From positions 1 to 36,416 of the forward strand of contig CAJXTZ010000015.1 of NCBI GenBank assembly GCA_913061345.1: 36,416 nt of DNA. Direction: 5' to 3'. Of this stretch, positions 17,415 through 25,511 are shown in pieces. Source of the stretch: an uncultured Erythrobacter sp. Lineage in GTDB: Bacteria > Pseudomonadota > Alphaproteobacteria > Sphingomonadales > Sphingomonadaceae. The notes beneath the pieces were generated by a model. That model was not told the origin of the DNA and searched no databases. It saw nothing but the letters and a program-made list of their open reading frames with translations. The position numbers and the translations under genes were made by a program. Positions within the stretch are counted from its first letter, which is position 1; every line of letters begins with the position of its first letter.

Positions 17415-17536
17415 GATCTAATCGATGTCGCACAGATGCTTTTGCTCGGACCAATCTGCCAAGATGTCGCAACGCGGCCTGAGTGACTACTAGCCAATTC
17501 CCTACGATTGGATCGGTACGAAGTCACATCCAGCAA

Positions 17537-19822
17537 TCAGCGTTCTATCGAAAACGTTACCGAATACCGCCGTGGTTCGCTGTAGAATGCTTCCAGGAAC
17601 CCGAAGCTAGCACGACCATCGAACCCTGCGACGATGAATTGCTTGTCCGTCACATTATCCACTCCAAACCTCAACGCAGTTCCATAAATGGGCAGATCGA
17701 ATTCTGCGCTTAGGTTCACGATGGCGTAGTCAGGGGTGCGGAGGGGCGAATTTTCTACATCGACAAAAGTTTGCGTGCGGTAGCTGACGTCAGAGCGAAC
17801 CCGCGCGTCAAGGTCATCCGTAATCGGCAGCGTATAGGCAAGGCTCAGGCTACCGGTGACCTCCGGGGCATTCTTCAATTCCCTATCGGCGAGGTCGGTT
17901 AGCACCCCGTTTACGAAAGATTCAAATTCGAGATATTTGGCATCGAGCAAACCAAGAGCTGCGTATATCTGAAAGCGGCGGCTCACCTGCGTCGCCAGTT
18001 CCAGTTCAAGTCCCTGAATACGCGAACGTCCGGCGTCTTCGTAAGTAACGTTCAGATTGGTCTTGTTCACCAGCAATTTCTGATCGGTATATTCGCTTCT
18101 GAACAGTGCAAGATTGAGCACGGTAGGGCCGAAGCTGGATTTAACGCCTACCTCATAGGCGGTGAGGAATTCCGGATCGTAGTAGCCGATTTCCTCAGCC
18201 GCCGTCGGTCGACCGTTGAAACCGCCGCTACGAAATCCGCGCGACCATGATGCGTAGGTCATGACTTCGGGTGTGATGTCATAGGATAGCGATGCGCGGG
18301 GGCTGAAAGCGTCCCAATCCTCCTCTAGCGTGTACGGGGTAACGCCCGGTATCAGCGGCGCACCGCTTGCGATCCGAACCGCATCCTGAGTAAATCTCTT
18401 TCGCTCGAACGTGTAGCGTCCGCCTATCTCGGCGCTCAACGCATCGGTGATATCATAGGTGAAATTGGCAAAGGCCGCGTAATTCGTGGTTTTCTGACGA
18501 TTGTCGAAATCGATATTGAAATCGAGAAATGGCAGGATGCCAGGGGTGAAACCAAATGCATCCAGCAGCGGCTGCGGTGCGGACTGCAAGGCATCCAGCA
18601 AGCCATCCGCGACGATCAACCGGGTATCATCGGTGGTGTTTTCACGAAAGAAATACGCGCCGAGCAACAGATTGCCCCGGCCAGCAAAAACAGGAGCGAT
18701 AAGCTGCAGTTCCTGACTGAATTGTTCGGCGGTTTCGTCATGAAAATCGCCCGCGTAGTTGATAGTCGAAGAGGCATCGCCATCCCGGCCGAATTCCGCA
18801 CTGACCCAACGATAACCGCTGATCGATTTCAAGGTGGCATCGCCAATATCATAGGAAACCGTCAGCGCTGCGTTGAAAGCGTCCGTATCGTCGCGGTTCA
18901 GTTCCGAATTCGTATCGGTTTGGTCGATACGATCGGAAACGGTGCAGCACGGTTCGAGGAACGTATTCTGCAGTATCGGAAAAAATGCGTCGGCGTTGAA
19001 GGCAATCAGGGAATGCGGCGCCGCATTTTGGCGGCGATGCAATCCGTCGAACGACAGCACGACGTCGAAAGGAGCAGCATCGTAATGCAGCAGAGCCCGC
19101 CCAGCTACGACGTTCTTGTTGCCCAGGCCATCGCCCGAGGGAATTTTCTGCCAGCCTTCGCCGAATTCTCCCAAGGCGGAGACACCAAGCGACAGCGTAT
19201 CGCTTATCGGTGTCTCGACACTCGCGCGCAATCGTAGCGTATTGTAGGAGCCGTAACGAATGTCGCCTTCGTATTTCGCGACAGCGCCGGGTATATTGCT
19301 GACGACATTGATCGCACCCCCAATGGTGTTCTTGCCGAACAGCGACCCCTGCGGTCCGCGTAAGACTTCGATGCGATTGATGCCTAGCAATTCCGTCGTG
19401 GCACCGAAGGTACGAGCAACGTACACGCCATCGATATACAGGCCCACGGCTGGATCCGCAGTGATGATGAAGTCGTTTTCGCCTACTCCTCGAATGAAGG
19501 GCGCTATGCCGCCGCTGTTTCCGCCCTGCCCTGGGGTGAAAGCAAGGTTCGGAACAGTCTGCTCGACATCGGTAATGGCATCAAAACCGCGTGCATCGAG
19601 CGCGTCCTGACCAAGAGCGCTGACGGAAATAGGAACATCCTGAAGCCGTTCTTCGCGCCGTCGTGCGGTTACGACGATTGTGTTTTGCGCAGCTTCTATG
19701 GGTTCGGGTTCATCGGCAACTGCTAAGGGTTCAGGGACGATTTGTGCATGAACCGGATCTGCGATCGCCACGAGGCCGAGCAATACCAGAACCGAGACGG
19801 ATCTTTTTCTTTGAACTTGCAT
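17537..19822 (-). CDS. TonB-dependent outer-membrane receptor
   Basis: A 761-residue receptor with a signal peptide ending PVHAQ, a TonB box-like NTIVVTARRREE at about residue 45, a plug domain (GVGENDFIITADPAVGLYIDGVYV, then RIEVLRGPQGSLFGKNTIGGA) and a C-terminal barrel with SWSRGFRSGGFNGRP near its middle-late part. Receptors of this sphingomonad-type subfamily import bulky or hydrophobic substrates across the outer membrane using ExbBD/TonB energy. The start at 19822 gives a proper signal peptide; the open frame upstream adds 23 residues of no signal character. It ends YSVTFSIER, lacking the usual terminal Phe. It is the first gene of the catabolic region, separated by ~500 bp from the next gene. 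Confidence 0.93.
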   Translation of the reverse strand: MQVQRKRSVSVLVLLGLVAIADPVHAQIVPEPLAVADEPEPIEAAQNTIVVTARRREERLQDVPISVSALGQDALDARGFDAITDVEQTVPNLAFTPGQGGNSGGIAPFIRGVGENDFIITADPAVGLYIDGVYVARTFGATTELLGINRIEVLRGPQGSLFGKNTIGGAINVVSNIPGAVAKYEGDIRYGSYNTLRLRASVETPISDTLSLGVSALGEFGEGWQKIPSGDGLGNKNVVAGRALLHYDAAPFDVVLSFDGLHRRQNAAPHSLIAFNADAFFPILQNTFLEPCCTVSDRIDQTDTNSELNRDDTDAFNAALTVSYDIGDATLKSISGYRWVSAEFGRDGDASSTINYAGDFHDETAEQFSQELQLIAPVFAGRGNLLLGAYFFRENTTDDTRLIVADGLLDALQSAPQPLLDAFGFTPGILPFLDFNIDFDNRQKTTNYAAFANFTYDITDALSAEIGGRYTFERKRFTQDAVRIASGAPLIPGVTPYTLEEDWDAFSPRASLSYDITPEVMTYASWSRGFRSGGFNGRPTAAEEIGYYDPEFLTAYEVGVKSSFGPTVLNLALFRSEYTDQKLLVNKTNLNVTYEDAGRSRIQGLELELATQVSRRFQIYAALGLLDAKYLEFESFVNGVLTDLADRELKNAPEVTGSLSLAYTLPITDDLDARVRSDVSYRTQTFVDVENSPLRTPDYAIVNLSAEFDLPIYGTALRFGVDNVTDKQFIVAGFDGRASFGFLEAFYSEPRRYSVTFSIER

Positions 19823-19919
19823 AATGACCCCTTCACGACCGCTCTTACTGCTTCGACAATTACGTATGTCTACGAATTCCTGTCCTTTCAAGCGTAAATA
19901 CCGAGTAAACGCGTCGCGT

Positions 19920-19937
19920 CGTTACCGGTTTGTAACG
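19920..19937. promoter_or_regulatory. Inverted repeat, possible operator for the TonB receptor
   Basis: CGTTAC (19920-19925) and GTAACG (19932-19937) form six-base arms around a six-base centre. A further GTTAC copy lies at about 19981-19985. The repeat sits about 100 bases upstream of the receptor start codon, a plausible operator distance. It does not resemble the CATG-centred sites found further right, so it would be read by a different regulator. Confidence 0.3.
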
Positions 19938-20191
19938 CAAAATCTTGGCCCATCTCTCGTTCTACCCATTGTTGTTCGGTTGTTACGGGGGGTTTCTAGA
20001 TCGGTTGGCATTCCGAGGAGTGACCCCCGGTCGCTTCGGTTGCTGCAGGTTCGCGCCTGGATGCTTTTTCTCGCGGCCAACACCACCACGGTAATGTTCG
20101 TTTGGCGATGACAGGGCGCTTTCACGATACTGCCAATCACTTCCCAAACGGTTCTGAATGCGTTCAACTGGTGATCTGATGGGAGGCCATC

Positions 20192-20269
20192 ATGGAGACT
20201 TGCGATGAGCTGTTGGCAGAGAGCAAGTCACGCACGGGGCCGGTCGTCGGGCAGGTCAACCCTACCTAA
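20192..20269 (+). CDS. Very short ribosome-site-led frame (25 residues), possible peptide or gene remnant
   Basis: An ATG with GGGAGG six bases upstream opens a 25-residue frame beginning METCDELLAESKS and ending QVNPT with TAA at 20267-20269. The ribosome site is better than that of several real genes here, but the peptide is polar with no membrane or binding motif. It may be the surviving 5' end of a disrupted gene, a leader peptide without an obvious downstream partner, or chance. Confidence 0.2.
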   Translation: METCDELLAESKSRTGPVVGQVNPT

Positions 20270-20324
20270 CGCTGCGCAGGGGCGCTTGGGGTGTCACCGC
20301 AACTCCGGCCAAGACGGAACGCTG

Positions 20325-21476
20325 CTAGACTGTGCTGGCGCTTCCCAGGATCGCGGTCGCCTGACTGGACAGGGTGCCGCCATTCGCATGTGCCAGGCAT
20401 AGATGCGCATCGTTTTGTTGGTTGGCCGCCTCTCCCCGTATCTGGCGCGCAGCCTCCACGATGGCGAACATGCCGTACATGCCGGGATGACAGCAACTCA
20501 GGCCCCCGCCATTGGTGTTCACCGGCAGACTTCCTCCTGGTGCGATACGGCCGTTGGCAATGAAGGCCGCACCTTCACCCTTCTTGCAAAATCCAAGGTC
20601 TTCGAGGAAAATCAGCGTGTTGATCGTAAAAGCGTCGTAAAGCTGCACCGTGTCCATCTGGGTAGGAGTGACGCCGGCGTCCGACATGGCACGCTTCCCC
20701 GATTCCTGCGCTGCGGTGCAGGTCAGGTCCGGCATGGCGGTGATGGAATTGTGCCAGGTTGCAGCAGCGGCCCCCAGGATGGGTACAGCCGGTTTGGGGC
20801 CGTCTTTCGCACGCGGGGTGGATGTGAGGTATAGTGCCGCGGCACCATCGGTTACGAGGCAGCAGTCGGCCTTGCTGAGCGGCGAACTAATCATGCGCGA
20901 AGCCATGCAGTCCTCTATCGTCAGCGGTCCTCGCGCAAATTCTTCCGGATTGGTGTTAGCCCATTGGCGGGCAGCTACCGCGATTGCCGCAAGATCCTGC
21001 CTCGTCGTTCCGAACTCGTGAATGTGTCGCGCGGCTACGAGGGCATAGCTGCTCATGGGAAAAATGGGATCGTAAGGCGCTTCCCACTCCGAACTCTTGG
21101 CTGGCGTCGCCAGCTTGCCACCTGCGCTTCTCTGGTTCGATCCGTAAAAGATTAGCGCGTTGTCGAGATATCCGGCATCGATCATCACGCTGGCCGTGAT
21201 GATGTGGCTGATGAAGGAGGAACCACCGGTACGATTGTTGTCGGTGAAGCGGGGTGTGATACGGAAATACTCCGCCAGCGACAGTGTGCTGAACAGGTCC
21301 GCTGGCAGGCAACCGAACAAGCCGTCCACCTCTCGCAAATCCGCGCCTGCATCGTCCAATGCCATAAGACTGGCTTTCGCTGCCAGTTCCAGGGAGCTGA
21401 AACCGGGCATTTCGCCGATGCCGAATGTAGCAAGGCCCGCAATGGAAGCTGCACCCCGGGGAAACCTTTCGCTCAT
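20325..21476 (-). CDS. Thiolase-fold acyl-CoA protein (SCP-x/Ltp type) lacking the usual catalytic cysteine
   Basis: A 383-residue thiolase-superfamily protein of the lipid-transfer/SCP-x group. Where true thiolases have the nucleophilic Cys, this protein reads DNNRTGGSSFISHI, with Ser/Gly. The late His is kept (NGGGLSCCHPGMYG) and the second Cys region is AHANGGTLSSQATAIL. LYDAFTI and HPGMYG supply tyrosines reminiscent of Ltp2-type retro-aldolases, which act on CoA-linked steroid side chains with a DUF35 partner. A retro-aldolase or other C-C-cleaving role is therefore as likely as thiolysis; this is inference. The start at 21476 has GGAGGG seven bases upstream. It is divergent from the DUF35/OB-fold gene. 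Confidence 0.82.
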   Translation of the reverse strand: MSERFPRGAASIAGLATFGIGEMPGFSSLELAAKASLMALDDAGADLREVDGLFGCLPADLFSTLSLAEYFRITPRFTDNNRTGGSSFISHIITASVMIDAGYLDNALIFYGSNQRSAGGKLATPAKSSEWEAPYDPIFPMSSYALVAARHIHEFGTTRQDLAAIAVAARQWANTNPEEFARGPLTIEDCMASRMISSPLSKADCCLVTDGAAALYLTSTPRAKDGPKPAVPILGAAAATWHNSITAMPDLTCTAAQESGKRAMSDAGVTPTQMDTVQLYDAFTINTLIFLEDLGFCKKGEGAAFIANGRIAPGGSLPVNTNGGGLSCCHPGMYGMFAIVEAARQIRGEAANQQNDAHLCLAHANGGTLSSQATAILGSASTV

Positions 21477-21526
21477 TCCGATGCCCTCCAATTGACGGAT
21501 GCCTTACCGCCCCATATTCCCGATCC

Positions 21527-21895
21527 ATGCACGACATCGAACCTGTTTCGCCCAAACGCAAGTTCACCACTGCGCTGAAGGACGGCAAGATAACCCTTCC
21601 ATGCGATCCGCGAACCGGCGAAGCATATTTTCCGCCGCGCGTTCGGGCGGACAGCGAAGGGGCGCAGGAATGGATTGAGGCATCGGGGCGTGGCATCGTC
21701 CAATCCGTAACCGTCATTCATCCAAGGCCACCTCGGCAGCCTTACAACGTGGCGCTGATCGATCTGGAAGAAGGCGTGCGGATGATGAGCCGCGTGGAAG
21801 GCGTGCCGGCTGAAGAAGTCACCATCGGCATGACCGTTGTCGCTTCCATCTTGCGAACCGACGGCGAACCGTTGATCGTTTTTCATCCGGCCTGA
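21527..21895 (+). CDS. DUF35/OB-fold acyl-CoA partner protein
   Basis: A 122-residue OB-fold protein of the DUF35 group: LPCDPRTGEAYFPPR followed by the OB strands GRGIVQSVTVIHPRPPRQPYNVALIDL and GMTVVASI. Such proteins pair with thiolase-fold enzymes to form heteromeric acyl-CoA lyases or thiolases. The usual N-terminal CxxC...CxxC zinc ribbon is reduced to a lone Cys (residue 26), so it probably does not bind zinc. It is encoded divergently from the thiolase-fold gene with a 50-bp gap, and its 3' end overlaps the convergent CoA-transferase gene by 13 bases. Confidence 0.8.
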   Translation: MHDIEPVSPKRKFTTALKDGKITLPCDPRTGEAYFPPRVRADSEGAQEWIEASGRGIVQSVTVIHPRPPRQPYNVALIDLEEGVRMMSRVEGVPAEEVTIGMTVVASILRTDGEPLIVFHPA

Positions 21896-23100
21896 GTGCC
21901 TTTCTCGTCCCGTGCGACCAGGCGCGCCACTTCCTCCGGCGTGAAGTTCGCTTCTTCCAGTATTTCGCGGCTGTGCTGACCCAGTCTTGGTCCCGGCTCT
22001 CCCGCCTCGCCCGGCGTCTTGGAGAAACGCACCGGCAGTCCGGGCATGCGTATCTCACCATCGGCTGTTGAACAGCGGTGCCAGAAACCCACCTGTTCAA
22101 GGTGAGGATCATCGATAAGATCATCGATCGATCGCACAGGCATGGCCGGACATTGCGCTTCGGTGAGGATATCCATCCACTCTTGCGTCGTGCGTTGTTC
22201 GAGAACCTCCGACAGATGGCCCAGAACCTTCGTAATATTCTCCGTCCGTGTTCGCAGACTTTTGAACATGGGGTCTTTCGACCATTCCGGATTACCGATC
22301 GCATCAAAGAAATTGGTCCAGTGGCGATCGTTGTAGATCATCACTGCGATGTATCCGTCGCTGGTACGATAGGGGCGGCGCTGCGGCGATAGCGCGCGCG
22401 GGTATCCCGTTGGTCCTATGGGAGGATCGAACATCGCTCCACACAAATGTTCCAGCATCGAGAACGAGGTCAGCGTTTCGAACATCGGAACCTCGATTTC
22501 CTGTCCGCCGCCATTGCGTTCACGCTCGAACAGGGCGGCCATGATCGCATAGGCTGCCGTCAGTCCTGCTACCTTGTCCGCCACAACGGTGGCCAGGTAG
22601 GTGGGTTCCCCCTGCGAAAGCGATGCCTGCAGCGCCACGATGCCCGATGCAGCCTGTACGATATCATCGTAGGCGGGATAGTCGGCGTAAGGGCCTGTCC
22701 GGCCATACCCGTAAAGATTGGCATAGATCATATCCGGGTTGGCGGCCCTCACGTCGTCATAGGCCAGGCCCAGTCTTCCTATCGCACGTGCACGCATCGA
22801 ATGGATGAAGACATCGGAATCCTTGGCGAGCCGCAGTAGTGCGTCGCGCCCCTTTTTATCCTTAAGGTCCAGCACAATGCTGCGTTTGCCGCGGTTCACG
22901 TTCATGAACATTGCGCCCAGATCGTCTTCAGGTCCAGGCGGCAAGGAGCGCGTGGTATCGCCCGAAGGTGATTCGACCTTGATTACATCCGCACCGAGGT
23001 CAGCCATGATCTGTGTGGTATAGGGCCCCATCAGAACACTGGTGAGATCGAGGACGCGAACGCCCGCCAAGGGGCCCTTTCCGGCACCGGTCATGGGCAT
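21883..23100 (-). CDS. Family III CoA-transferase (CaiB/BaiF type)
   Basis: A 405-residue CoA-transferase. The N-terminal block VRVLDLTSVLMGPYTTQIMAD then LGADVIKVESP is diagnostic, and the catalytic aspartate position is in PAYDDIVQAASG (Asp at about 145). RGKRSIVLDLK and the linker YRTSDGYIAVM also match the family. It moves CoA between organic acids and so activates an acid intermediate without ATP. Family members occur in carnitine, bile acid, oxalate and aromatic pathways; the donor and acceptor here are unknown. The start codon is only 13 bases from operator-like site A, so binding there should block it. It is divergent from the ThuA-like gene. Confidence 0.93.
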   Translation of the reverse strand: MPMTGAGKGPLAGVRVLDLTSVLMGPYTTQIMADLGADVIKVESPSGDTTRSLPPGPEDDLGAMFMNVNRGKRSIVLDLKDKKGRDALLRLAKDSDVFIHSMRARAIGRLGLAYDDVRAANPDMIYANLYGYGRTGPYADYPAYDDIVQAASGIVALQASLSQGEPTYLATVVADKVAGLTAAYAIMAALFERERNGGGQEIEVPMFETLTSFSMLEHLCGAMFDPPIGPTGYPRALSPQRRPYRTSDGYIAVMIYNDRHWTNFFDAIGNPEWSKDPMFKSLRTRTENITKVLGHLSEVLEQRTTQEWMDILTEAQCPAMPVRSIDDLIDDPHLEQVGFWHRCSTADGEIRMPGLPVRFSKTPGEAGEPGPRLGQHSREILEEANFTPEEVARLVARDEKGTQAG

Positions 23101-23112
23101 TAGACAAACTCC

Positions 23113-23137
23113 AAAAAAGCACTCATGCTTGTTTTTG
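23113..23137. promoter_or_regulatory. Operator-like site A (CATG-centred) between the CoA-transferase and ThuA-like genes
   Basis: The sequence AAAAAAGCACTCATGCTTG (23113-23131) continues with TTTTT. The inner arms AAGCA and TGCTT are perfect, with a four-base spacer. It matches sites at 25450 and 34543 in the pattern AAAAARCAMTCATGNYTG. It lies between divergent genes and could control both. Confidence 0.65.
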
Positions 23138-23200
23138 CGTCAGGATTGCCCGAAGTGCAAGCCCAGCGACGTGACGAGACAAAAATTTGGGAGAGCAGCC

Positions 23201-23929
23201 TTGAAGGTACACCTGGTAGCAGCGGGTAAATACCACGATATCGACTTCGCAAGGCTTGAGCTGCTCAAGCTGCTCGGCGAGGTGCCACAGATCCGTACGA
23301 CCGTCGCCGCCAGCTACGCCGATGAGGAATTGTTGCGCCAGAGCGATCTTCTCATCACCTACACCTGCGACCTAGTGCCTAACCCTGACGAGGTTGAGGC
23401 CCTGGCCGGATGGCTGGCCGACGGCGGGCGTTGGCTGGCCCTGCACGGCACCAATTCGATTCTGCGATTCACCCGCGACGGCCGTGTGGAAACGCCGGAT
23501 GAAGCGCCCGAATTCATGGAATTGCTGGGCACTCAGTTTGCGGGGCACCCGCCGATCACCACGTTCAAGGTAAAGGTGACGAACGACGAACACGAGATGA
23601 CCAGGGGTCTGCGCGATTTTTCCGTCATCGACGAATTGTACCTGACCCGTCGGTTGGGCGAGTTCGAGACGCTTTTGCACACCAGTTTCAGCGGCAAGTG
23701 CGACGAGTTCGGCGATACCGAGTGGGACGAGGACGAGGTTCCGGTCCTCTACGAACGGAAGGTCGGCAAGGGGGCGATAATGTATCTGACCCTTGGGCAT
23801 TGCAGAGGGCATTACGACCTGCAACCTCTTGCGGGATACTATCCGCACCCGGAGAGGTGCGCGTGGAACTACCCCGTGTTCTACGAACTTTTGCGCCGGG
23901 GAATCCGTTGGGGCACGCGTCTTGGCTGA
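23201..23929 (+). CDS. ThuA-like domain protein
   Basis: A 242-residue protein of the ThuA (trehalose-utilisation-like, class I glutamine-amidotransferase-like fold) superfamily. Visible segments are KVHLVAAGKYHDIDFAR, LLITYTCDLVPNPDEVEALAGWL, GGRWLALHGTNSI, and the C-terminal histidine-rich block YLTLGHCRGHYDLQP ending YELLRRGIRWG. ThuA proteins are linked to sugar or glycoside catabolism but their reaction is mostly unknown. No signal peptide is present. The start is a TTG at 23201 with GGGAGA about six bases upstream; an open frame reaches back to 23042 but crosses operator-like site A and the CoA-transferase start. It converges on the TetR gene. Confidence 0.78.
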   Translation: MKVHLVAAGKYHDIDFARLELLKLLGEVPQIRTTVAASYADEELLRQSDLLITYTCDLVPNPDEVEALAGWLADGGRWLALHGTNSILRFTRDGRVETPDEAPEFMELLGTQFAGHPPITTFKVKVTNDEHEMTRGLRDFSVIDELYLTRRLGEFETLLHTSFSGKCDEFGDTEWDEDEVPVLYERKVGKGAIMYLTLGHCRGHYDLQPLAGYYPHPERCAWNYPVFYELLRRGIRWGTRLG

Positions 23930-23936
23930 GAACCTG

Positions 23937-24596
23937 TCAGTTCGGCTTCGGCCGCAGTTCAAGGATGATCTTTTCCAGCTGGTCGAGAAGCAGATTGATT
24001 GTCTCTTCGTCGATCCCGTAGGTCAGACGATTGAGGGCCATCCCTTCCAGCGTGTTGTGGGTCAGGCCCAGAGCGACCTTGAACGCTGTGGGATCATCGC
24101 TCCATTCCGGAAAGAGTTCGATCGCCAGGTCGTGCCAGCGCTCGTTGAATTCCTTTCGTACCGGTTCGAGCGTCTTGGCCAGTTCCTTGTCCGTGCGCGA
24201 GGCGATGGCAAGCTCCTGAAAAGCAATGAACGTGGGTCGCAGCAACTGGTCCCAATAGGCTCTCAGCAAGGTCCGGGCATCGTGATCCAGCGTACCTGCC
24301 GCCCTGCGAAACGCGCGCAGGCGCTTGTGATGCAATTCAATCAGCGTCGCCTGCATCAATTGTCGGCCATTCTCGAAGTGGTGCAGCATCGCACCGCGCG
24401 AAAGGCCTGCTTCCTGCGCAACCTTCGGCGTTGTCGTATCGGCATAGCTGTACTTAACAAGGCAGCGGATCGTCGCCTCGATCAGGCGGGATCGGGTTTT
24501 CGCGCTTTTCAGAGCCTGCGCGGTTGGTTCGATCAGGGGGCGGGTGCTCTCGGCGTTGGTCGAACTTGGCGACGCCTTGGGTTTGCTGGCAGGCAT
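23937..24596 (-). CDS. TetR-family transcription regulator
   Basis: A 219-residue regulator. After a low-complexity N-terminus of about 28 residues comes the DNA-binding domain: RSRLIEATIRCLVKYSYADTT, then the helix-turn-helix TPKVAQEAGLSRGAMLHHFENGRQL. The C-terminal helical ligand domain is unlike the well-known TetR types. It is divergent from the first SDR gene across a 100-bp region holding operator-like site D. It is the only regulator in the catabolic region and the best candidate to bind the CATG-centred sites. A pathway intermediate or CoA ester would be the expected inducer; this is inference. Confidence 0.92.
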   Translation of the reverse strand: MPASKPKASPSSTNAESTRPLIEPTAQALKSAKTRSRLIEATIRCLVKYSYADTTTPKVAQEAGLSRGAMLHHFENGRQLMQATLIELHHKRLRAFRRAAGTLDHDARTLLRAYWDQLLRPTFIAFQELAIASRTDKELAKTLEPVRKEFNERWHDLAIELFPEWSDDPTAFKVALGLTHNTLEGMALNRLTYGIDEETINLLLDQLEKIILELRPKPN

Positions 24597-24613
24597 TATG
24601 GTCTATCCCGGTA

Positions 24614-24640
24614 ATTAAAGCATTCAGTTGTGCTTGTAAT
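24614..24640. promoter_or_regulatory. Operator-like site D in the tetR/SDR divergent promoter
   Basis: AAAGCATTCA (24617-24626) and TGCTTGT (24631-24637) repeat the two arms of site A but with an eight-base rather than four-base gap between AAGCA and TGCTT. The outer bases ATTA and TAAT also mirror each other. It is a plausible autoregulatory site, weaker in its match than sites A-C. Confidence 0.45.
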
Positions 24641-24696
24641 ATCCTAGGTAGGCGTGAAGCAAACAGTCAATCGATTCATATTGGGAGAATGTAACA

Positions 24697-25452
24697 ATGA
24701 AGAAACTGCAGGATCGCGTCGCGTTGGTAACCGGGGGTGGTTCGGGCCTGGGCAAAGCCGACTGTATCCATCTCGCTCGCGAAGGTGCATTCGTATATGT
24801 GACCGACGTCAACCTCGAGACTGCACGGCAGGTCGCGAGCGAAATCGGCGAGCGCGCCATCGCCTTGCGGCACGACGTCGCCTCGCAGGAGGACTGGGCG
24901 AGCGTTTACGAACGGATCGAGAGTGATCATGGCCGACTGGACATTCTGGTGAACAATGCGGGCATCGTCGTCGTCGCCGATCCAGAAGCCACGACCATCG
25001 AAGAGTTCGATCGTGTCATGGATATCATGTGCAAAGGTGTGTTTCTGGGCTGCAAATTCGGCTTGCCGCTGCTTGCAAAGTCGAAGAACGGGTCGATCAT
25101 CAACATGAGCTCCACAGCCAGCCACCTTGGATATTCCCCCTTCTTCGCTTATTCCGCAGCGAAGGGGGCCGTGCGTTCGATGAGCAAATCCATCGTCGTC
25201 CATTGCCAGGAGCAGGGTTACAAGATCCGTTGCAACACGCTGCACCCGTCGTCGATCGAGACCCCCATGGTGCAGGGTGCAATGGGCCGAGCGGGGCATG
25301 AGGAAGAAGTGCCCGAAGGCGTTCTGCCGGCCGAAGCCATTGGTGCCCCTTCGGATGTCGCGAACCTCATCGTCTTTTTGTGTAGCGACGATGCGCGCTT
25401 CCTTACCGGCGGTGAATACCTGGTGGACAACGGCCTGGCCATTCGCCCCTAA
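24697..25452 (+). CDS. Short-chain dehydrogenase/reductase 1
   Basis: A 251-residue classical SDR that oxidises an alcohol or reduces a ketone. The nucleotide loop is TGGGSGLG (residues 12-19), and an Asp at the end of strand 2 (VTDVN, Asp37) favours NAD(H). NNAG lies at 86-89, and the catalytic set is Ser139, Tyr152 and Lys156 (AYSAAK). The C-terminus FLTGGEYLVDNGLAI is typical. GGGAGA lies upstream of the ATG. It is the first gene of a seven-gene plus-strand run. Its stop codon lies inside operator-like site B, so the downstream genes may also have their own promoter. Confidence 0.93.
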   Translation: MKKLQDRVALVTGGGSGLGKADCIHLAREGAFVYVTDVNLETARQVASEIGERAIALRHDVASQEDWASVYERIESDHGRLDILVNNAGIVVVADPEATTIEEFDRVMDIMCKGVFLGCKFGLPLLAKSKNGSIINMSSTASHLGYSPFFAYSAAKGAVRSMSKSIVVHCQEQGYKIRCNTLHPSSIETPMVQGAMGRAGHEEEVPEGVLPAEAIGAPSDVANLIVFLCSDDARFLTGGEYLVDNGLAIRP

Positions 25453-25475
25453 AAAACAATCATGCCTGACTTTTT
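25450..25475. promoter_or_regulatory. Operator-like site B between SDR 1 and SDR 2
   Basis: TAAAAAACAATCATG (25450-25464) is identical over 15 bases to site C at 34543-34557 and is followed by CCTGACTTTTT, echoing the T-rich right arm of site A. The first three bases are the SDR 1 stop codon. It ends 36 bases before the SDR 2 start, so an internal regulated promoter is likely. Confidence 0.65.
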
Positions 25476-25511
25476 CCTTGCGGTAACCGACACAATGCGT
25501 AGGATGGCAAT

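Larger units (their letters stand above)
19823..20324. other. Long leader region upstream of the TonB receptor
   Basis: About 500 bases lie between the receptor start (minus strand) and the stop of the thiolase-fold gene. They contain an inverted repeat at 19920-19937 and one very short ribosome-site-led frame (20192-20269), both listed separately. The rest shows no coding character and no clear terminator. Part is lower in GC than the flanking genes, as expected for a promoter region. Confidence 0.4.
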
